The translations under genes and the position numbers were made by a program. A stretch of 47,940 nt of DNA. Source: Nitrospiraceae bacterium (lineage in GTDB: Bacteria > Nitrospirota_A > Leptospirillia > Leptospirillales > Leptospirillaceae). Under the pieces are notes generated by a model that was given only the letters and a program-made list of their open reading frames with translations, had not been told where the DNA came from and searched no databases. Of the stretch, positions 1 to 7,238 are shown piece after piece. The stretch covers positions 1 to 47,940 of the forward strand of contig JAPTWQ010000081.1 in assembly GCA_028064945.1 (NCBI GenBank), read 5' to 3'. Position 1 is the stretch's first letter, and every line of letters starts with the position of its first letter.

Positions 1-476
1 AGCCTGACCTGGGCATAGACAAGCGGACCCCAGTCGCCGTAGGTTCCATTTCCAAAAGCTTCGCATTCCCCGACAGGATCTCCCCCGGGAGAAGCCACCT
101 GGTCGAGGGTGGTGGTATTGCTGAGGACAGATCTGAAGATCCTGAGGCCAGACGATCCAGTGTCGACCAGAATATTGGTGACGGTCTGGCAATTGCTTCC
201 GGAGCTGTCGCAGATGGTGACGTCGGTGCAGGGATTATTGATGGCGGAGCCGCAAACAGTCGAACTGTTGTCTCCGGCTGTGCCCAGATAAAGCGGCAAG
301 ATATTACCGAGCGAGGTGCCCGAATCCGTAGCTGTCTCGCAGCTGGCCGAAAGCGGCCCCAGTGCCGGTTCTCCCGCAGAGGGTGATGTTCCGCCACCAC
401 CACACCCGGAAAAAGAGAGAAAAAAACATCCCAGGATCCAAAGGAACATCCTTCGCATGGGGGGATGGTTTTTCAT
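1..476 (-). CDS. DUF3443-like secreted lipoprotein, N-terminal part (runs off window)
   Basis: An open frame without stop runs from an ATG at 476 off the left edge (158 codons visible). An AGGAG sits about 8 bases before the ATG, which fixes the start; in-frame ATGs at 458 and 449 are weaker. Residues 1-25 form a basic N-terminus, a hydrophobic stretch and a lipobox ending F-S-G-C25, followed by a glycine-rich linker, so the mature protein is probably a lipid-anchored outer-membrane or periplasmic protein. Residues 105-111 read DTGSSGL, followed by R-I-F, and further on there are paired cysteines and an ECEAF...WGP segment. This pattern matches what I know of DUF3443, a family of unknown function whose DTGS motif recalls pepsin-type aspartic proteases. 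Cysteines at about 46, 75, 83, 89 and 96 could form disulfides. Catalysis is not shown. Family assignment comes from motif recall. Confidence 0.75.
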   Translation of the reverse strand, partial: MKNHPPMRRMFLWILGCFFLSFSGCGGGGTSPSAGEPALGPLSASCETATDSGTSLGNILPLYLGTAGDNSSTVCGSAINNPCTDVTICDSSGSNCQTVTNILVDTGSSGLRIFRSVLSNTTTLDQVASPGGDPVGECEAFGNGTYGDWGPLVYAQVR

Positions 477-614
477 TCGAAGCGCTCCTTTCAGGCCATG
501 GCTGTGCGCAGGGTAGACTTTTTGAATGAACGATCCCAAGATAATATAAGCGAAAAAGGCAAAAGTTCTGTCTCATTCCGGCAAGGGGACGGGGGGGCAC
601 TCTTTTCGATCTCT

Positions 615-1415
615 TCAGGGGATTGTCGTGTTGCCTGGTGACTTCAGGGGGCCGGAAAACTCCGAAATGACCGGCGTGTGGTCCGAAGGACGCTCGCTTT
701 TTCTGGGCGCCGGATCGATAAAGGAGCGACGGTGAACCTCCTTAAGCGGGGCTGAAGCCAGGACAAGGTCGATTCTGAGGCCTTTATTTTGCCGGAACAT
801 CCCTTGCCGGTAGTCCCACCAACTGTATTGGCGCACCTCGGGGTTATCCTGCCTGAAGCAATCTGAAAACCCAAGATCGAAAATCCGTTGCAGGTGATCC
901 CGCTCGTCTTTCGAACAGAAAATCTGGTCCCTCATCCCATCCGGATCCCAAAGGTCGAGATCGGTCGGGGCGATGTTGAAGTCCCCGGTGACAATGACCG
1001 GATGATCTTTGGGGTGAAGCGTTTCAAGGTATTTCGTGAGGGCTGCGAGCCATTCCATTTTATACAGGAACTTCTCCGTTCCAAGGTCCTGTCCGTTTGG
1101 AATATAGCAGTTGACCACCCGTATTCCGCCGATGTCGGCGGAAACAACGCGTTTCTGGTGGTCATCGTATCCGGGAATATCATAGACAGGATCCTTGACC
1201 GGATGTTTTGAAAGAATCGCAACGCCATTATAGGTTTTTTGACCATTATAAAGACTGTTGTAGCCCATTTCCGTAAAAACGGAATGGGGAAAGTCCTCAT
1301 TGGTCGTTTTGGTCTCCTGAAGGCACAGGCAATCGGGACTGTTGTCCACAAGCCAATGTTGGACCTGTTCAAGGCGTACCTTCAAGGAGTTGACGTTCCA
1401 GGTTGCAAGTTTCAT
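615..1415 (-). CDS. xthA: Exodeoxyribonuclease III (AP endonuclease)
   Basis: 266 residues, the usual length for the ExoIII/APE family. It cuts DNA 5' of abasic sites and removes 3' blocking groups in base-excision repair. Visible catalytic residues are N7 in the WNVNS start, E34 in LQETK (metal ligand), D145 and N147 in GDFNIAP, and the terminal D245-H246 of SDHTPV. The start at 1415 (MKLATWNVNS) is chosen because the family begins there; an upstream in-frame ATG at 1460 would add 15 residues overlapping the previous gene. The Shine-Dalgarno is poor, so translation may be coupled to the upstream unknown gene, which stops only 13 bases earlier. It is probably the last gene of the folD-metF-panB run. 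An AlkD-like glycosylase, which would make its substrate, is nearby at 5173 but on the other strand. Confidence 0.95.
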   Translation of the reverse strand: MKLATWNVNSLKVRLEQVQHWLVDNSPDCLCLQETKTTNEDFPHSVFTEMGYNSLYNGQKTYNGVAILSKHPVKDPVYDIPGYDDHQKRVVSADIGGIRVVNCYIPNGQDLGTEKFLYKMEWLAALTKYLETLHPKDHPVIVTGDFNIAPTDLDLWDPDGMRDQIFCSKDERDHLQRIFDLGFSDCFRQDNPEVRQYSWWDYRQGMFRQNKGLRIDLVLASAPLKEVHRRSFIDPAPRKSERPSDHTPVISEFSGPLKSPGNTTIP

Positions 1416-1428
1416 GGATATCGCAGGG

Positions 1429-1971
1429 CTACATGGGTGTTCGGTGGTTGTTGCCCGCAAGCCCGTGCCACTTCATGACACTCATGACCGCATCGACCGC
1501 CAGATCTGAAACGGCCAGTTCCTGGAATTTTTCCGCAAGATAGATGATCCATTCAACCCCTGTTCCATTGGGACCGAATCCCTGCTTGGCAATCTTGATG
1601 ATCTCCTGAGGAACCATTTTCCCGATATAGTCCGGATGGCTCCTGTTCGAAAGGAAGTAGTACCCGTCTTCGGAGAGTTCGTTATTAATGATCATGGGAC
1701 CTTCCTTCAGGGTGAAATACTCCCCGTATCTCCCCTTGATCTTTTCAATGATCTCGTCTTCCTCGTCCTCATCGAGCAGGTAGGCATATCCTCGACAGTC
1801 GCCGGAGGTTTCAAATCCCAGTCCCGGGGAAGGGTTGGTCGGATTTCCCCAGCGATCGGTCATCATATAGTTGAAGGAACGGTGATGTTCTTCAAGAAGG
1901 GCTTTTTTCCGCTCTTCAAACGGGTAGGGAAAGTCCCACATCAGTTCGTCAAAGGTAAAGATCCAGGCCAT
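1429..1971 (-). CDS. Conserved-looking hypothetical protein, 180 residues
   Basis: I do not recognise the family. The protein starts MAWIFTFDELMWDFPYP at an ATG preceded by AAAGGA about 9 bases upstream; longer in-frame starts to 2397 would run inside panB antisense-like sequence rich in Ser/Pro/Arg and are rejected. The product is acidic and rich in aromatic residues, with a D-E-D-E-E-D-E-I-I-E run near residue 70, no signal peptide and no clear membrane span, so it is probably cytoplasmic. Residues near 93-105 (GPMIINNELSEDGYY) look folded and globular. It lies 115 bases after panB and 13 bases before xthA on the same strand, so it is likely co-transcribed. Codon use resembles its neighbours, which supports a real gene. 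No function can be assigned. Confidence 0.75.
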   Translation of the reverse strand: MAWIFTFDELMWDFPYPFEERKKALLEEHHRSFNYMMTDRWGNPTNPSPGLGFETSGDCRGYAYLLDEDEEDEIIEKIKGRYGEYFTLKEGPMIINNELSEDGYYFLSNRSHPDYIGKMVPQEIIKIAKQGFGPNGTGVEWIIYLAEKFQELAVSDLAVDAVMSVMKWHGLAGNNHRTPM

Positions 1972-2086
1972 GGGGGTGGGTTCCTTTCTTTTTATGGAAC
2001 GATACAGGGTATCGCCCGGGGCATCTTTTGACCAAGAGTCGGTCCCATTCTGGCATGATTTTGATTCGTCGTCACCTCCTGCCTTG

Positions 2087-2932
2087 CTATTCCTTCCTGG
2101 GGAGGATCTCTCCTGGAGGAATGGCTGTTTCCGGGTAGGACTCTTCCGGTGAAGGGAAAGAGTGGTTCCTGACCGATTCCGAAAAAGCCAGAACAGCCTT
2201 TCTGGCTTCAAGGCCGACCGATCCGAAGGGCCGGACAAATCGGGGAAGGGGGCGGTCAGACCAGCCGACAAGGTCGTGGAAGACCAGAACTTGCCCGTCA
2301 ACATGGATCCCGGCTCCGATTCCGATGGTGGGGATGGAGAGACGGGAGGTGATCGCCCTTGCCACATCGGGGGGGATCCCTTCAAGAACGATGGCAAAGG
2401 CTCCGGCCTGTTCGATCGCTACCGCATCCGCGATGACCTGCCTCGCTCCCTGCAGATCCTTGCCCTGAACCTTGTATCCTCCGGTCATGTTGATCGACTG
2501 GGGCTTCAATCCCACATGGCCCATGACCGGTATCATGGCCCTGGTCATCGCCCTCACCAGGGAGGAAATTTCGGCACCCCCCTCAAGTTTGACGCCATTG
2601 GCCCCACCTTCCTTGATCATTTTCCCGGCATTGGTGATCGCCTCTTTTTGAGAGGTGTTGTAGGAAAGAAATGGCATGTCTGTCACCAGAAAGGGGCCGT
2701 CGAGCCCCCGCCGGACGCAGCGGGTATGGTAGAGCATCTCTTCGACTGTAACCGGCAGGGTCGAATCATGACCCTGCACAATATTCCCGAGAGAGTCTCC
2801 AACGAGAGCAATATCGATTTCCGCTCCCGAAAGAAGCCTGGCCTCCATTGCGTCGTAGGCTGTCACCATCGTAATGGAGGGACCTTCTGTTTTGCGACGC
2901 AGGATTTCCGTGATGGTCAGCCGGCTGGACAT
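2087..2932 (-). CDS. panB: 3-methyl-2-oxobutanoate hydroxymethyltransferase (ketopantoate synthase)
   Basis: 281 residues, a typical PanB. It transfers the one-carbon unit of 5,10-methylene-THF to alpha-ketoisovalerate, making ketopantoate for pantothenate and CoA. Family hallmarks are the TAYDA motif near residue 24, VGDSLGN near 45 (metal-binding Asp), the GHVGLKPQ segment, VLEGIP with the catalytic Glu region, and TIGIGAG. The last 25 residues are less conserved. The ATG at 2932 lies 7 bases after the metF stop, with no strong Shine-Dalgarno, which suggests translational coupling. Position directly after folD and metF makes sense because FolD produces the methylene-THF that PanB consumes. 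No panC or panD is present in the window. Confidence 0.96.
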   Translation of the reverse strand: MSSRLTITEILRRKTEGPSITMVTAYDAMEARLLSGAEIDIALVGDSLGNIVQGHDSTLPVTVEEMLYHTRCVRRGLDGPFLVTDMPFLSYNTSQKEAITNAGKMIKEGGANGVKLEGGAEISSLVRAMTRAMIPVMGHVGLKPQSINMTGGYKVQGKDLQGARQVIADAVAIEQAGAFAIVLEGIPPDVARAITSRLSIPTIGIGAGIHVDGQVLVFHDLVGWSDRPLPRFVRPFGSVGLEARKAVLAFSESVRNHSFPSPEESYPETAIPPGEILPRKE

Positions 2933-2939
2933 CTTTGAG

Positions 2940-3809
2940 TCAGCACTCTGCCAGGTCGAGAATCCTCGGAATGGTCTCCTCGGCCCCGACAGTCATGATA
3001 TGGACTCCATGGACCATGGGCCGGATTGCCCTGATGGTCTCGGCTGCGATTTCAATGCCCACATCGAGCGCTCCTCCCTGGGGTGCCCTCTCAAGCCTGG
3101 CGATCAGTTCCTTGGGAACGGTGATCCCGGGAACCTTCTCGTTCAAATAATTGGCCATTCTGGCGGACTTGAGAAGGATGATCCCGGCGAGAACAGGGAC
3201 TCTGAAAGGGGAGGCAAACACCATGAATCGTTCCATTGTTTTCGGTGAAAAAACCGCCTGGGTCTGGAAAAAACGGGCGCCTGCCGAAAATTTTTCCTCG
3301 AACTTTCGGGTTTCCGCATCGAAATCTCCTTCGGGAGAGGTTGCCGCACCGGGGAGAATGTCTGTCGGTCCCGAGAGATCCTTTCCGGAAAGATCGGTCC
3401 CGCCGTTGAGAAGGGTTATGGCCCGGATGAGTTCCGGAGTCGGAAGATCAAAGACGGGTTTGGCCTCCGGATGATCCCCGAGGGTCGGAGGGTCTCCGGA
3501 GAGACAGAGTGCTTGCCGGATCCCGAGGGAGGACATGCCAAGGATGTCCGACTGGATAGCCAGACGGTTCCGGTCCCGAAGGGTGATCTGGACAATGGGG
3601 TCGATCCCGATGGACTGGAGATGGACTCCCATGGCGAGGGGACACATTCTCATGACTCCGGTCTGGTTGTCCGTGATGTTGAGGCCATGAACCCGGCCCT
3701 TAAGGGCCACGAGTCGCTCAAGCAAGGGGGCGACAAGGGTCCCCTTTGGAGGGGAGCATTCCCCTGTGATCATGAATGAATGGGCTGTGAGCGCTTCTCT
3801 GAAGGTCAT
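2940..3809 (-). CDS. metF: Methylenetetrahydrofolate reductase (short MetF type)
   Basis: 289 residues with the TIM-barrel flavoprotein fold of MetF and no extra C-terminal regulatory domain. It reduces 5,10-methylene-THF to 5-methyl-THF, which feeds methionine synthesis. Supporting motifs are GECSPPKG near residue 16 (where E. coli MetF has its catalytic Glu), LRDRNR near residue 78, LSGDPP near residue 104 and the C-terminal MTVGAEE. The ATG has GGAG 7 bases upstream. It starts 16 bases after folD stops and ends 7 bases before panB starts, so the three share substrate and probably transcript. Because the family also includes ferredoxin- or FADH2-dependent short forms, the electron donor cannot be read from sequence. 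Confidence 0.9.
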   Translation of the reverse strand: MTFREALTAHSFMITGECSPPKGTLVAPLLERLVALKGRVHGLNITDNQTGVMRMCPLAMGVHLQSIGIDPIVQITLRDRNRLAIQSDILGMSSLGIRQALCLSGDPPTLGDHPEAKPVFDLPTPELIRAITLLNGGTDLSGKDLSGPTDILPGAATSPEGDFDAETRKFEEKFSAGARFFQTQAVFSPKTMERFMVFASPFRVPVLAGIILLKSARMANYLNEKVPGITVPKELIARLERAPQGGALDVGIEIAAETIRAIRPMVHGVHIMTVGAEETIPRILDLAEC

Positions 3810-3825
3810 TGGGTTCTCCGTGTGA

Positions 3826-4683
3826 TCAGGATAGGTGATTTCGTTTTTTATAGGCTTTCAGCGTGTTTTCAAGAAGTGTTGCGATGGTCATCGGGCCAAC
3901 GCCTCCGGGAACCGGGGTGATCGCTGATGCGATTGGTTCCACACTGTCAAAATCGACATCTCCCACAAGTTTTCCCTTGTCATTTCGGGAGATCCCGACA
4001 TCAATCACCACCGCGCCCTTTTTCACGAAATCTTTTGTGATCATGAGGGGTTTCCCGAGCGCGGCGACCAGTATGTCGGCCTGTCGTGTCTCCTCCGACA
4101 GATTGGCTGTTTTACTGTGGCAGATGGTGACAGTGGCATCGGCGGCCAGCAGGAGAAGGGCCATCGGTTTTCCCACAATCAAGCTCCTGCCGAGAACGAC
4201 TGCCTTCTTTCCCTTTACAGGGATACCGTATCGGGAAAGAAGTGTCATGACGCCTGTGGGGGTGCAGGGGACCAGTGTGTCTTCTCCGATCACAAGTCGA
4301 CCGACGTTGATGGGATGAAATCCGTCGACATCCTTTTCGGGGTCGATCCTGAGAAGAATGTCATCTTTCGGAATATGGGGGGGGAGGGGAAGTTGAACGA
4401 GAATCCCGTCAATCCTGGGATCGGCATTCAGCTTGTCGACCCACTCCATCACCGTTTCCCTGGTGGTATCATGGGGCAGGTTGATTTCGGGAGCATGGAT
4501 CCCCGCTTCCTTGCAGGCATTTCTTTTGTTTTTCACGTAGGCATGGCTTGCAGGATCATCTCCGACAAGGATGACTCCGAGGCCAGGAGGACGTCCGGCT
4601 AAGGGTGCAAGCTTCCTGATCTCTTCTGTCTGTTCTGCCCGCAATGTAGCGGCAAGCTCTTTTCCATTCAAAATGGTCGCCAA
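3826..4683 (-). CDS. folD: Bifunctional methylene-THF dehydrogenase / methenyl-THF cyclohydrolase
   Basis: 285 residues, full length for FolD. It converts 5,10-methylene-THF to 10-formyl-THF with NADP+ in the cytoplasm, linking the serine-derived C1 pool to purine and formyl-Met synthesis. Y49 and K53 form the YxxxK catalytic pair, followed by ILVQLPLP, the EKDVDGFHP loop, VVLGRSLIVGKP of the nucleotide-binding domain and TPVPGGVGPMT near the end. The start is TTG at 4683 with GGGGAG 5 bases upstream; the next in-frame starts would cut into the conserved N-terminal helix. It heads a minus-strand run with metF, panB, an unknown gene and xthA. A roughly 490-base non-coding gap upstream should hold its promoter, which I could not pinpoint. 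Confidence 0.96.
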   Translation of the reverse strand: MATILNGKELAATLRAEQTEEIRKLAPLAGRPPGLGVILVGDDPASHAYVKNKRNACKEAGIHAPEINLPHDTTRETVMEWVDKLNADPRIDGILVQLPLPPHIPKDDILLRIDPEKDVDGFHPINVGRLVIGEDTLVPCTPTGVMTLLSRYGIPVKGKKAVVLGRSLIVGKPMALLLLAADATVTICHSKTANLSEETRQADILVAALGKPLMITKDFVKKGAVVIDVGISRNDKGKLVGDVDFDSVEPIASAITPVPGGVGPMTIATLLENTLKAYKKRNHLS

Positions 4684-5172
4684 TGGATCTCCCCGAAAGA
4701 GGTTTGAGAGGATTGTTGTTGGGATGATCTTTTTGATCCACTTTTTTCAGGACCATCAGACATGCCCATCTTATCGATATGAGGGATGGCAGATGAACTC
4801 TCCAGCCCCCAAGCGTTTTGCGGCTTATGGAGGGGGTTCCGGTCTCGCGAGCGGAAGTTCCTGTTTCTCCGGGACGTGCGCGAATGATGTTTCCTTCCGG
4901 GTCTTTTCTCTTCCCCAGCAGCCATTTCCGATCGTTCCGGCCTTGAGCCTTCTGGTGGAGATATTGACGTCGCAGACGCCACAGAGACCCCGTGGTGATC
5001 TCTGCCATGATATGGAAAAGATAACAGAAAAATAGGTTGTTCGCTAACCCCAGACCCATCCGATAGGCTGTGAGTCTGAAACGGGGTTCGCGATTCCGCT
5101 GGCAAATGAGCCTGAAAGCGATCGAATCGTTCATGATAACAGCCATCTTTGATCGGATTGGAGGAACAGCCT
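4684..5172. other. Divergent intergenic region between folD and the alkD-like gene (no assigned gene)
   Basis: Nearly 490 bases without a convincing gene. Both strands carry open frames, but those on the minus strand overlap folD by well over 100 bases and have Ser/Arg/Pro-rich compositions typical of chance frames. One minus-strand frame with an internal ATG at 5008 (MAEITTGSLW) lacks a ribosome binding site. The region must contain promoters for folD (minus) and the alkD-like gene (plus), yet no clear -35/-10 pair stood out. The GGAGG for the alkD-like gene is at 5160-5164. Confidence 0.5.
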
Positions 5173-5871
5173 ATGGAAAACCCTACAGAAAAAATCCTGA
5201 AGGAATTGCTGGCACATCGTGATGACGGTGTTGCCGCCGTTCATTCCGGATGGAGAAAGTCCGGCTCCCCCGGGCAATATCTGGGGGTCAAAAAAGCCGT
5301 TCGTCGCAGGATTGCAAAACAATATCGGGGGCTGTCCGTTTCTGCGATCTCCGAGCTCTTTTCCTCGAATGTATTGGATCTTCGATCGGTTGGGGCGTTG
5401 ATCCTTCTGGAAACATTCAGGAAGGTCGACGCCCGGGAACAGGAACGGATCTTCAGGGAGTTTCTGGATTATCGCCATCTGATCGATGACTGGGAACTTG
5501 TGGATGACCTTTCTCCTGTTTTGATCGGCACCATTTCGAACGGAGCGATGACCCCCGAGCTCGAGCTTCTCGCCACAAGTTCCCGGATGTGGGACAGGAG
5601 AATGGCGATGGTCTCAACGTTGTGGTCGGTGAGGAAAGGAGATCTCGATCTGCCATACCATCTTTCCCGGATGCTTTCGGGGGATCCGGAAATCTTGGTC
5701 CGGAAAGCCATCGGATGGGTTCTTCGAGAGGCGGGGAAAAAGGATCCCGAGCGATTGAGGAGGTTTCTCCGGGAGCAGGGGAAATTCCTCTCCCGAACGA
5801 CCATGGGCGTTGCAGTCGAACGGTTCGGGAAGGAGGAGCGGAAGCTTTTCAGACAGGACTGCGGGAACTAG
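5173..5871 (+). CDS. AlkD-like DNA glycosylase (HEAT-like repeats)
   Basis: 232 residues, the size of the DNA alkylation repair (AlkD/AlkC) family, an all-helical HEAT-like fold that removes alkylated bases without base flipping. The residues described for Bacillus cereus AlkD have counterparts here: W107 and D111 in DDWELVDD, R142/R143 in WDRRMAMVST and W182 in KAIGWVLRE. The start at 5173 has GGAGG 8 bases upstream; an in-frame TTG at 5149 would place that Shine-Dalgarno inside the gene. It stands alone on the plus strand and converges with folE, whose stop is only 9 bases beyond. Together with xthA it would give the first two steps of base-excision repair, though the genes are not in one operon. 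Substrate (3-methyl or 7-methyl purines) is inferred from the family. Confidence 0.85.
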   Translation: MENPTEKILKELLAHRDDGVAAVHSGWRKSGSPGQYLGVKKAVRRRIAKQYRGLSVSAISELFSSNVLDLRSVGALILLETFRKVDAREQERIFREFLDYRHLIDDWELVDDLSPVLIGTISNGAMTPELELLATSSRMWDRRMAMVSTLWSVRKGDLDLPYHLSRMLSGDPEILVRKAIGWVLREAGKKDPERLRRFLREQGKFLSRTTMGVAVERFGKEERKLFRQDCGN

Positions 5872-5880
5872 CCCTTGCCC

Positions 5881-6453
5881 TCAGCCATGATTTTTCATTG
5901 AGATCAGCGAGAGAAATTCCTGTCGGGTCTTGGCGTTTTTCCGGAAAATCCCCCTCACGGCGGATGTAACCACCGGAACACCCGGTTTTTTGATCCCCCG
6001 CATGGACAGGCACAGGTGCTCGGCCTCGAGGACAACCATCACCCCCTGGGGGGAGAGTCCTTCCATAATGCCATCCGCGACTTCTGCGGTGAGTCGCTCC
6101 TGGATCTGGGGGCGCCTCGCGAAGATGTCGAGAAGTCTTGCAAGGGATGAAAGCCCCGTCATCCGTCCTTCTTTGGGGATGTAGGCAATATGTCCCTTCC
6201 CGAAAAAGGGAAGGAAGTGATGCTCGCACATGGAGTGAAAGGGGATCCCTGCCAGAGCGACCATTTCGTCAAAATCCTCCCCCTTGATTGGCCGGAGGAT
6301 TTCTGTAGGGGTTTCATGGATTCCGCCCAGGATCTCAGCATAAAGCTCGGCCACCCGTCTGGGCGTCTCCTGAAGACCTGGCCTGCCGGGATTCTCTCCA
6401 AGTCCTTCAAGAATAAGCCTGAATCCTTCGGCGATCTTTTTTTGATCAATCAC
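5881..6453 (-). CDS. folE: GTP cyclohydrolase I
   Basis: 190 residues, typical of the type IA enzyme. It opens GTP to 7,8-dihydroneopterin triphosphate, the entry to tetrahydrofolate (and queuosine) synthesis, acting as a toroidal decamer. The zinc site is visible as C76, H79 in SMCEHHF and C148 in EHLCLSMRG; H146 is also conserved, and the R-G-I-K-K-P-G substrate loop follows. The gene overlaps the end of ygfA by 8 bases, so the two are very likely translated from one message. Its 3' end faces the convergent alkD-like gene with a 9-base gap and no recognisable terminator between them. Annotation is secure from motifs and length. Confidence 0.97.
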   Translation of the reverse strand: MIDQKKIAEGFRLILEGLGENPGRPGLQETPRRVAELYAEILGGIHETPTEILRPIKGEDFDEMVALAGIPFHSMCEHHFLPFFGKGHIAYIPKEGRMTGLSSLARLLDIFARRPQIQERLTAEVADGIMEGLSPQGVMVVLEAEHLCLSMRGIKKPGVPVVTSAVRGIFRKNAKTRQEFLSLISMKNHG

Positions 6454-7093
6454 AGTGAATGGTCTCCTTTTCGGTCAGGATCATGGTCATGGGAATATCC
6501 CATTTTGAGGACGGTACTTTTTCGAGCACCTGATGGGAAAAAGCAAGGGCAATTTTGGGAATATCCGGCCGGACCCCTGACAGAAGCCGGTCGTAGTAGC
6601 CTTTTCCGTAACCGATGCGGCCTCCTCCGGGATCGAATGCGACCCCCGGAAGAAAAAAAAGGGAGACGATGGAGGGATCGACCCGAACCACCGGATAAGG
6701 TTCCGGGATCTGAAAGGGGCCCGGTCGCCAGCGGGTATCCCGTCCAACACTGGAAAGGATCAGTGTGGAGTGGTTTTCCTCGTGATGAACAATGGGGACA
6801 ACCAGTCCAAACCCCATATCTTTGATTCTTTCCAGAAGAAAGTCCGTCTCGACCTCTTCCCCAAAAGAGCGAAATAGATGGATAATGGCTCCGGGTTTCA
6901 AATGGCCGCTGGAAATCCTTGTTTCGAGCAAAGAAACGGCCCTTCTGGTAATCTCTCCAGAGAACCGATCCCGTTCCTGTTTTGTGATGAGGCCTCTCAA
7001 CGCAATAATGGCGTTTCTGATGTCCTTTTTGCTCGAAAGAAGGATTTCCTGGCCGGTCGCCGTGTTTTCCTGATCGCTTCTGTTTTCAGCCAT
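6446..7093 (-). CDS. ygfA: 5-formyltetrahydrofolate cyclo-ligase
   Basis: 215 residues. It uses ATP to convert 5-formyl-THF (folinate) to 5,10-methenyl-THF, rescuing a storage or inhibitory folate form. Signatures are the SSKKDIR start of the folded domain (nucleotide-binding Lys near 22-23), SFGEEVETD near residue 80 and the C-terminal DPGGGRIGYGKGYYDRLL ATP/substrate loop. I place the start at 7093 because GGAG lies 6 bases before that ATG; an in-frame ATG at 7105 has no such site, and longer extensions run into the divergent carrier gene region. Its last 8 bases overlap folE, giving a two-gene folate operon separate from, but 2 kb away from, folD-metF. Confidence 0.92.
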   Translation of the reverse strand: MAENRSDQENTATGQEILLSSKKDIRNAIIALRGLITKQERDRFSGEITRRAVSLLETRISSGHLKPGAIIHLFRSFGEEVETDFLLERIKDMGFGLVVPIVHHEENHSTLILSSVGRDTRWRPGPFQIPEPYPVVRVDPSIVSLFFLPGVAFDPGGGRIGYGKGYYDRLLSGVRPDIPKIALAFSHQVLEKVPSSKWDIPMTMILTEKETIHCD

Positions 7094-7238
7094 TTGTGGC
7101 TCCATATGGGTCCCGGACCATTTTTTCTGAAGACACAGGGGGTATTGTGCTGTTTGAGCTTTCAATTGGCAAGTCGCCGGAATCGATCTCCCGGAATAGG
7201 CTTCCATCTGTTTCTCTCATGACTTGGACCTCCTCCCG

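Noticed and set aside
1972..2397. Long N-terminal extension of the 180-residue unknown protein (about 142 residues)
   Set aside because: The extension is Ser/Pro/Arg-rich, lies inside panB on another frame, and a good ribosome site exists at the inner ATG 1971.
4556..5146. Minus-strand open frame of 196 codons upstream of folD
   Set aside because: It overlaps the true folD start by 128 bases, lacks a ribosome site and has a random-looking composition.
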